From positions 63,425,666 through 63,489,665 of the forward strand of contig NC_052018.1 of NCBI RefSeq assembly GCF_015832195.1: DNA of 64,000 nucleotides. The letters are read 5' to 3'. This document shows, in pieces, positions 55,401-64,000 of the stretch. The stretch comes from Motacilla alba alba (lineage: Eukaryota > Chordata > Aves > Passeriformes > Motacillidae). A model generated the notes under the pieces. That model worked only from the letters and a program-made list of their open reading frames with translations. It was not told where the DNA came from and did not search any database. The position numbers and the translations under genes were made by a program. Numbering within the stretch: position 1 is the stretch's first letter; each line of letters opens with the position of its first letter.

Positions 55401-57694
55401 ATGACTGACTATATGGCTTCAATGGATTGTGGATCACAATGATTGTGTCAGTATTCGAAACTGCAGTTGCAGCTGTCATTAAATGCAAAGCACAGAAAAA
55501 CTGACACAGCAAATTGACAAATTGGAATCATTGTAACACTATTTCTTTGGTTTTGTTTGGGTTTTATTTCTCTTTTTGTGTGTATGTACAACTGGGGATT
55601 AAAAATTTAAACTTCTGGAGAAAGACCACAAGGGTGAGTCCTGGGAGGAAGCTAAATACAATCTTTTTTTTTTTTTCCCTTCTAAAGAAGCTATTCCTGA
55701 AATACACTGAAATTCTTTATGCTTTCTTCCACCTCATTTCTAAGAAAAACTAAACAGAACTTCTTTAGCTGGATTTCACTGTATTTAAAATTTGATTCCT
55801 ATGATATTAAGCAAAGCATATGTTTTTTTCTTGAACTAAAAATTTATTTTGCTAGAAATTATTAAAATTGGGCATGTTCATAGTTCTCTAACGAATGTGT
55901 ACTCTGCCAAATCTGAAAAAACTTGGATGAGAAAGAAGGTCTATCTTGCATACTATGCTACATTATTTTTACTGATTTATGAACAAGACACTGATGCTCA
56001 GCTTGTACAGTTTGTTGGGTCCATGCAGTGAAATAAACACAGCTGCATTTATTACAGCGATTGCATAATCACATATTTGGTACTCCCAAACTTCTGGGAA
56101 TATTCAAAGAGTAGAAAAAATCCTAATTTCCTTTACCCTCTCTGTTACTCTCATTTTATATTCAATGTAAGGCTTTAGTTTGTATAAGTTAGATATTTTA
56201 GTAGTAATGATTCTGCAACAACAGTAATTTAGATCATTTGCACCAGCTGTAAAGAGTGGTACTGCCATTGCATAGTTCATAGAAAATACAAAGGTGCCAC
56301 TTGTCACAGGTATTGCTCTGAGTGATCCTCAGCTCAGCTACTCCATATAGCATAGACTTTACTACTCAGTGTAATTTCTAGATAGCCATAATGCCATCCA
56401 TCTTTCAAACAAATCTTTTGGAATATGAACAAATTTATTCTACTTTATTGGCAATATGCCAGTCTTTGAGACTGACTTTATATATAAACAAAACCACCAA
56501 GCTTTGCAGCACAAACACATTGTATTTCATCACAAACATCACCAGGTAGATGAAATTGTGCAAAGGAAAATAAACAAGGCAGCCAGAGACCTTTGATGAT
56601 CTACCACAGTGACAAAGTCTTCCCAAATTAATATTTAGGAAAAAAAAAATTCTGACATCCTGTAAATATCCAGAACATGGAGAGTATGCTAAATATATTT
56701 AGGAAATATTTTGTCTTTTTTTTTTATCTGAAAATGGAGAGGGGAGTTTAGACAGTGGTAGAGTTTCTGATTTCTGCAGCTTTGTGCACACACACCCACT
56801 ATAATTTCACCAGTGACTGTTTCATCCACAGTGGAGGTCCCAGGGACAAGTCATGCTCACTCACAAGGATGAGAATGGGGAAATCTGTGCTGGTTGATAG
56901 AGGGTTTATCATGCCCTGTGTTTTTTCAGTGACCAAACTCTGCATTTTGTTTATGAGGCAGAAGCTCAAAACTCATTCATGGCTGACTGGCATACCATCC
57001 ATTTGTGTTCATAACTGAAATGAAACAGGGAGGCATCTTTTTAAAATAATGTTGTCTGCATAGTTTAAAGAAGTACTTCGCTGTAGCTGTAGTCCCTGTT
57101 GGCAGGAGGCTAATAACTAAGGAGAAATTCAGTTCTGCTTTGGTGACCAGCACAGTCTGCATGTTTGGGATGCAATTAAGAGGCTTTTGTCCGTTGGATG
57201 TATTGTTTACCCTGAGTCCTGAGGCATTCATTTGAGACGATAATCAGCTATGTTAAAAGAATACAATTTCATCTTGTTTGATGGAATGGGTTTTTTTGAA
57301 TTGTTTTAGAATTTGGTACAATATTTAGTTAGTGAATCAAAATGTAAACTGTGTAATTGCTTCAAAGGAGACTAAATATAATACAATTAGAGAGGACATA
57401 AATATGGTCAGTGTCCTAGATAAATAAAAATTATATACAGAACTTACACAAGCTTTTGACATGATCTGTTTTCATTAAAGCTAAGGACAGCAGCAAATTA
57501 CTTTGGTCAGCATCTATGAAATTTCCATATGTTTATTCTGATTTTCAGTTGATAATTCCTACAGCCTTTGTTTTGACAGATGAAGGTTTTCTTGCACAAA
57601 TAATGACATCCATATTCCTGTTGTACAGTCACTGGCTGTTTGCATACCTGTAGCAATGAAACTCAGTAATAAGGAATAGTTATACATTACCTAG
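52401..57694. other. Intergenic sequence, no gene seen
   Basis: AT-rich intergenic DNA. The only clear structure is a 28-T run at 54,257-54,284 preceded by T-rich sequence. Short open frames lack splice sites or recognisable products. Confidence 0.5.
54257..54284. repeat. T28 homopolymer
   Basis: An uninterrupted run of 28 T in a pyrimidine-rich stretch. It may be an inverted poly-A tail, but no retroposed sequence with target-site duplications was found next to it. Confidence 0.85.
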
Positions 57695-57846
57695 ATTATA
57701 TATAAGGAAGAATTTTTTCATGGTGAAAGTGCTGGGGCACTGGAACAAGTAGCCCAGAGAAACTGTAGATGCCCCCATCCCTTGAAGTGGTGAAGGTCAG
57801 GGTGGATGCGGCTTTGAGAAACCTGATCTAGTGGAAAGTGTTTCCA
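57695..57846 (+). mobile_element. CR1 LINE 3' fragment (sense)
   Basis: Sense CR1 blocks: AGGAAGAATTTTTTCATGGT, GGGGCACTGGAACAAGTAGC, CCAGAGAAACTGTAGATGCC, GATGCGGCTTTGAGAAACCT and TCTAGTGGAAAGTG. It ends before the CR1 3' terminus. It is a 5'-truncated remnant. Confidence 0.9.
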
Positions 57847-60800
57847 CCTTATCAACGAAAAAAATATATCAGAAGTTTTTCTGCTATGAAGGAAGTGGAA
57901 GAGCAGAATGCACTCTGTTAGGAGACTCAGAAATGCCTCAACCAAATGAAGAAAATTAGTATGGCAACTCCGGGAGTACTATTATTGACCCATTGAGATA
58001 ATTTCTCAGCAACTTGGTTTCTCTTTGGGGAGATATAGACTGGCATTGTTTCCATTTTCCAAGAATTGGAGTCTTAAAGGCAGGATGTCTCTGAATTCCA
58101 CACAACCACAGTGACTGGCAGTCTTTTTTTTGCACTCTACTCAGTTGAACACCAGGACCAAAAACCTCTGATGATCACTTGAGTTCTGAAGGGGTTGTTA
58201 TGCTATAGTTGTATTTTCCCAGGCTCTATGATCTCTTGTGTGTGTTTCTATTCACAGTCTCTATTGCCTCCACTGTTCAACTCCCCTGAGAATGATCCAA
58301 CACACTGCTGTGTCTCAAAGTGCAAAGAGTACATTTTCCTGCAATTTTTTTACAGCATGTCAGCTGCCTCCTTTTATGCAGCAGAGCTGCAGCTCTTCTA
58401 CACTGATGACTTCAGATGCTTGCAGAGCAAGCTTCAGATCATGCATCTGTGAGCAGGAATGGAAGGAAGGAAGCAGGGGTGGGAGAGCTCCTCTTTTAGA
58501 GGCAAAGAGCTGTTGCACGTTGTTGGTGTGCAGTTGAATCATATCCTCAGGCCATCACAACTACCGCTTCCTCCACTGTGTCATTCCCACTGCAGTTAGC
58601 TTTGATTGTTCCATTGCACCACTAGTAGCACGGCTTTTATCCAAAGACAACTCTGTATAGATAGAAAAATGAGGAAGGGTTTGAGAGCTTATAGGCAGGC
58701 TGAGCACAGCGTACTGACTCTCACACTTCTGTGGATAGGCAGAGTGCTGTAGCACAGAAAAGCTCAGGGCAGCTAAGCAGAACAACCCAAGGTCTAAACC
58801 ACAAACTGGGCAGAATCAAATAAGTTCCAGCTTAATGTTAGGAGTGAGAAAAGAGAGAAATCACTGGGATTGGTGCAACAACCACTAACCTTTAAGAGAC
58901 TGCTCAAGAAAATGCTGAACTCGTGTACATTGAAAGTGTGAGTAAGTCTACTCAGTTCTTTGAAAAACAGGGATGAAGGTGTTGGAATTACACTACTGTC
59001 TTTGTTTAATGTTGACAATACCATGGTGAAGAAAATTAGAAAAACATACTGCAGAATGAAACAGAAAATGCAGCTCAGTTCCAGGCTTCATGTAAGAGTG
59101 TGATCTAGGCATATGCCAGACAAGGAGAGCTTGGGATTCACAAAAGTTGGAAATCATTAATGTTCAGGAAAACAGGACCTTGTAAGTAAACTGTGTCAGA
59201 GAGAAACCTGTCATCATCAGAGAAGTTCTGCTATTAGTTTTAAAAGAATATCCACAAGATTCTTTTTCTGGACAAAGAAGGTCTTTTTGGCCATGCTAAG
59301 TATGAACTCAAGCACACAAAAATACCAGTTCCTGATACTGGTAAGCTAGAAGAAAAGTAAGGATTGTAAGTTCTGCTGCATAGTCAGGCAAAGGTGATTT
59401 TGGCCTAATATAGTAGTGTAGAAGTTTAGAGAAACCCAGCAAAGCAGCTATATTTTTTTAGCTGTAATTGGTTTTATAATTTGATATTTATATAATGCAC
59501 AAAAAGTATGTAGTCATGAGGAACAAAAAAAATATTTTGACTTTCTTGGGAGCTATATCTACTCCCATTTGTTGCCTACCTTATGCAGGTTTCCTTAAAA
59601 AAGGTTTTCTACTAAGACAAATGACTACATGATGATTGAAAGAGCCCAGTGACCCAGTAAGACTGAAAGCATCCACGTACTTTTGGTTAACCAAGAAAGA
59701 ATAAAACGTCAGAACTTTTCTTGCAGAATTGTCTCTGTTTTAAGCTTACACCAAACAGCTCAACAGCTAAAGTATGTTAAAAATAGATAAGCTGGCTATG
59801 TGTCCAAGACATTGAGCTTACTTTCTTCACTACAAACAAGAGCTCATTGGAGCTGCTCTGAGAGTGACCAAGAAATGTCCTCCTCCATCCCTACAAGTTA
59901 CACTGTTTGGTTGGGTTTTCTGAGCCTACACAGGCAAACAGCTTCAATCTGTGGGATAAAATACAATGGATGAGCTTGGTGATCCACTACCCTCTTGGCA
60001 CAAAAGTACAATTTCAGGAAGAGCTGCCTGATGTTCCATGGCTGGCCATGTGACTTTTGTACTACTGCTCGCCACTTGCTTCTAAGAGCCCAAAAGGATT
60101 GCAGAAGTAAGCCGAGGGAAGAGCAGTGTTCATTCTGCAGTGGGTGATGAGTAAGTCCCACAAGACTTTTCTTCTGTTTCTTGAAGTAGAACATGAAAGT
60201 TTTTAGGTCTTTAATTTGGTAATTTAACTTGAGGCTTAAAATGCCAAAGGATGAAAGGTACAATTCAGACATAATGAACTTTCCAGTGAACTTGAACTTT
60301 GATTAAAAATGTAATAAATATTGGCTTGAAATATTTAATGGAGTCTCTGCTGCCCTTTTGTCTACCTTTCTCCTTTGTCTCTCATTTTTCTATGCTCTGT
60401 TCCTTTCTGAGAGGATCTCCCTCTCCTGACTGAGGGTATTTGGAGGTGTGAGACCCAGAACACCGGGTCCCAGCTCTGCCAGGCATAGGAGCTGTGCAAG
60501 TGGAAGTGACTGCTGCCCACTGAGCTCACAGACCTCCTCCAGTGGATGCAGCTTCATGGAAAGCAGCCTCTTGCTGCCACCAGCTACACAATTGCCAAAA
60601 AACTGCACTGTGTGAGTAGGCAGGGCTATGATGAGCTCACCCAAGGACAGGGATGGCTCCCCCAAGGACAGAGTCCTGCCAGACAGCAGGGACAGCACGG
60701 GGCTGTCACCTTCTGGCCAGTGGTGCCTGCCTTGACTCAGTGTCCCCCTGGGCCTGCAAGAGATTTAAAAGGGTCAGGAGCATTCTCACAGCTCTGCCAG

Positions 60801-62880
60801 AAAAGAAAACCTTTTCCAGTTATAACCTCTGGAAGCAGACAGTGTGCATGGCTACCTGAGGGAGATGGGGTGTCCCTAAGAAAGGCTGTACTTCTGCTGT
60901 ATGTAGAAATTTCAAATGCTTCCTTTTCAGCATGACGAATAATTTAAATCCCCAACTCTGTAAGTATTTAAGCTTCATATTCTTTTCTATGTCCCTTCCT
61001 TTAGCACAGAAACAACCTTTATTGGTTTCAGTTAACCTATCTTCAGATTTCAGTCATTCAATATTTACATTTTTTACACTTGTTTTATTTTTGGAGTATT
61101 CCATGTGGTAACAACCCATCCCAGAAAAACAGATAATATAAATTAATGAGAAAAAAGTATCATTCTGCAGTAAACACAGAGACTCTGAATATTTCAAAAC
61201 ATCAGTGCATTTAAAATTCAGATTTATTTCTTTACTTGGTTTAACTGGCAGTCCTAAAACCACCTTATTTTATGATACATTATTCCCACTAGAAATATTC
61301 AAGCTGTCACAGGAGTTTATTTTAGTGTGCAAACATAAGAACCAGTGAAATAGGTAAAGTAGACTTCACTGGCAGTGAAATCCCATTCACTCACATTAGC
61401 TAAGGCTTTTTACTGCATTTAGGTGCTGGCTCAGGCTTTGATTTCTGGCTATTATTCTGTGCTCAGATCTATTCTAAGTGCCTTTTCCTGCTTACAGATA
61501 AGAACATGCAAAAATATTTGCAATATCAGGATATGATCCACATTTTCAGAAAAAAAAAAATTAGAGTAGCAAATGTACCTTTTTGAAAGTACCTATTAAT
61601 AAACTTAAAAACTAGTATTTTCCGATCAAACACATCCTTATGGTATCTATCCTGGCAGATGTGTTGCTGTGGGTTCTTTTCAGCTAACACCTGAACTGAC
61701 TTCTTTGCTCAGTTTCTTCCTACTTTTATAGTGTTTTATATTGAAGTCCACCTCATTGATGGTACTCCTGTAGTTTAAACTCACCATACAAAGAATCACT
61801 CCTCCCCATTCAAACATGCCAGTGAGCAGGATGCATTTTTTATCAAACAACTACCCAAAACAAACATGTCTAAGTATTAATGAAGACATTATGTCCCAAA
61901 ATAAAACCAGGAGAGTTCAATATGACAAAATTACTGCTTCCCATCCTCTGATAATCAATCCTGACAGCTTCCCAATTGCAAAACTAATTCTTTGCATTCC
62001 TTATGTGCTTAAACCCCGGATTAAACACCATTTTGCCTGTTTGTACCATGTTCTTCTCACCAGTTTCTGTAAATATTGCACGTGCGCACTCAGTGGTACT
62101 GTCTGTACCACAAAACCAGTGGGAGCATTCCAAGTTGCAAAGTTACCCATTGGTAACCTGTTTGGACAGAGGTGTTAAGAAAGGAGGCTTTGTTCTTTAT
62201 TTTTTAAACACTAGATGGCATTGCTTCCTGCCCCCACCCCCCAGGGAAAACTTGAAGATGAAACTTGCCTTGATTAATGTAAGAGAAGAATTAGTGGCTT
62301 GCAAGTTTTGCTATGACTTGATAGGCCCTTCAACGCCTTTCCTGTAAATCTTAACTCTCGAGTGTGCCACCAAGCCTTTGGTTTGTATTCCTCTGTCTGC
62401 AGCCCCATACTTCTCCGTGCACAAAGGAATTTCTGAAACACTACTGGTGGAATGGTTTCCTTCAGGTTTCCTGTAAGCAACGAACGCTAAAGCTACGGGT
62501 GTTAGATACTCTGATGCAGAATATTTTGTTACATAAATTGCGTGTCCTCAAGATGCTAATGAACGTGGATACATCCCTGGACCTTTCCTCCTCCAGCTGA
62601 TTCTCTTTCTTTCATCGCATATATTCATGAGCTGCAGCAGGAGCCAGAACAAGCTCTGAGGCAGGAAGGAACCATACAACCACTTTTCCCCAGGGCCCTT
62701 TCCCACAAGAAGAGAGGGATTGGGTTCCTCTCTTTATCATATAGCAGGAGCCAGAGCCAGTAGGGCATTGTCCAATTAAAATTAAATAGCAGCTGTTGAC
62801 AGTTGCTTGTGGGCTAAATTGGTTCTGTGGGGAATAGCTCATTAGAGCCGTCATCTCCATGAAGAGCCGATTGTGTCCTG
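57847..62880. other. Intergenic sequence upstream of NHSL1
   Basis: No coding exon is recognised. A GC-richer patch at about 60,400-60,780 includes a short direct repeat (CCCAAGGACAG at about 60,641 and 60,662). Distal regulatory elements of NHSL1 could lie here, but nothing in the sequence proves it. Confidence 0.45.
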
Positions 62881-63993
62881 AGCGCGGGGGCTTCTAAGGC
62901 TGGAACCTGCCTTCGGTCCACACCAGCATTACGTGCAACCTTTGGTGCTGCCACACTCGCTGTCACGGGCCAGACTTTTCTTCTCCTACCTTAGTGTAAA
63001 TCTTACTAAAAATTAACCGCAGAGAACGCGCCGTTCCCAGACAGGCTGCTCTTCTTCCCCTACCTTTGAGCAGCACCTCTGGCCTGACCCGCAGCACGGC
63101 AGGGGAAAGGGCTGAGCCGAGACGTGACCCTCTCTGGCTTGGCCCCTTTCGCCGGGCGGAGGAGGCCGGACGGGCTGGCTTCTCCCCGGGGAGCCCCGCT
63201 GGACCGAGCGCCGCGGGGCCGGCCCGGGAGCAGCCACCTTGGCTGGCCGGGAAGGGTGAGGCTCCAGTTCGGGGAGCCACAGGTAGGCGGCGGCCTCCTG
63301 CTTTTCCCAGGTTCGTGGAGGGTTTTCCCCCCCCGCCTCCCTTCCCTCCTCCTCTTTTTCCAGCTCTCGCTTTCCGGGTTGGGAGTTTGGTGCGTTCAGA
63401 AAAGTGCCTGCAACGGCGCGGGGTTCCCCAGGTGGAGCTGGTCCGGGCTTTCTCTCCCCTCCTCCTCTGGCTGCCTTTCCTCCTTTGTGGCCGCATCCAG
63501 GGCGCTTCAGTCCCCCTCCCACGCTTCCTCTTTCCCTCCCTCCCCGCCTCATCCTCACTTGGGGGAGAGAAAGCCGGGCTCTTTCCTGTCTCCCGGCCGG
63601 CCCGGGCTCTCACCGCGCCCGCCGTGCGGCGGTGCTGCGCTCCACTCCGCTCCCCCTCCTCTCCCCTCCCATCCCATCCCATTCCCTCCCTCCTCCCGGG
63701 GCCGCTCCCGCCTCCGGGGGCCACTCCCGCACATGGGCGCCGCGCGGGGCTCCCCCTGCGCCGAGGTGGCGGCGGCGGCGGCTCCCCCCCAGCCCCGCAG
63801 CGCGTAGCCCGGCCGCCCTCCTCCCGCCCCGATTCATTTGTTGTTGTGCTGTTCTCTCTCCCTCCCTCCCTCTCCTCTCTCTGAACTTTTGTCACCGCGG
63901 CCGCTGCGCGGATGAAGACTTTTCGCGCCGGGGACGCCTAGCTCTCCCCGCCACCGCTGCCGTGCCCCGCGCTGCTCCCCGTCCCCGGCCGCG
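62881..63993 (+). promoter_or_regulatory. NHSL1: CpG island, promoter and 5'UTR of the gene starting at 63,994 (NHSL1)
   Basis: A CpG-dense region with long pyrimidine-rich runs (CTCCCTCC and CATCCCATCCCATCC) and no TATA box. It has a GGC repeat at 63,768-63,782. Upstream ATGs occur at 63,733 (25-codon frame including stop) and at 63,912 (10-codon frame including stop). Open frames of 200-300 codons on both strands are artefacts of low stop density in GC-rich DNA. Confidence 0.75.
63912..63941 (+). CDS. Upstream ORF in the NHSL1 leader
   Basis: ATG to TAG, encoding MKTFRAGDA, in the presumed 5'UTR 53 nt before the NHSL1 start and out of frame with it. Whether it is translated is unknown. If it lies in the mRNA it could dampen translation of the main frame. 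Confidence 0.4.
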   Translation: MKTFRAGDA

Positions 63994-64000
63994 ATGCCGT
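63994..64000 (+). CDS. NHSL1: Start of NHSL1 coding sequence (cut by window end)
   Basis: ATG CCG T with G at -3 and a C-rich leader. NHS-family proteins in their long isoforms begin Met-Pro-Phe (family knowledge), which ATG-CCG-T(TC) would give. The + orientation, divergent from CCDC28A, matches the known neighbour NHSL1. NHSL1 is an NHS-family protein that regulates WAVE-complex-driven actin dynamics at the cell edge. Only seven bases are visible, so identity depends mainly on gene order. Confidence 0.5.

Noticed and set aside
62963..63895. Open frames of 180-310 codons on both strands at the window's right end.
   Set aside because: They overlap in several frames, have Arg/Gly/Pro-rich composition and lie in a CpG island, as expected from few stops in GC-rich DNA. 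None resembles a protein domain.

Overview
The window is vertebrate nuclear DNA, most likely from a bird. It holds spliced genes with GT-AG introns, CpG-island promoters, scattered truncated CR1 LINE fragments and one short solo LTR, with few repeats overall and compact introns. Gene order matches the block known on human 6q24 and on bird chromosomes: REPS1, (ECT2L), CCDC28A, NHSL1. No database search was possible. Identities rest on reading the exons and comparing them with remembered families.

Positions 1 to 30,348 carry the 3' two thirds of REPS1 on the + strand. Sixteen coding exons (4,933-30,348) were placed by splice sites and a continuous reading frame. They encode about 587 residues: a linker, the second EH domain with an EF-hand loop, a Ser/Pro-rich middle with a poly-Pro SH3-ligand site, and the C-terminal coiled coil that binds RALBP1. 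The first 4.9 kb is intron; upstream exons lie outside the window.

Positions 30,349 to about 39,300 should hold ECT2L, which in mammals lies tail-to-tail with REPS1. Only about 9 kb is present and no recognisable ECT2L gene was seen. There is one well-formed but unassigned + strand exon at 37,743-37,893.

CCDC28A is on the - strand (coding 45,886 down to 39,937). Five coding segments, including a 23-nt microexon, give an intact 184-residue protein. Its CpG-island promoter is at about 46,430-47,040. A duplicated segment of about 120 bp lies in both its 3'UTR and its last long intron region.

Positions 47,000 to 62,900 are intergenic. They contain CR1 fragments, a GC-rich block with a CTCF-like motif, and a solo LTR with a 6-bp target-site duplication. 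The window ends in a second CpG island whose last bases contain a start codon (ATG CCG T). Its position and direction fit the first exon of NHSL1, divergent from CCDC28A.

The genes do not form a pathway. REPS1 is an endocytic scaffold, CCDC28A is a small coiled-coil protein, and NHSL1 is an actin/WAVE regulator. The most interesting items are the orphan exon and missing ECT2L, the CCDC28A microexon, the tandem splice acceptors in REPS1, and the solo LTR.
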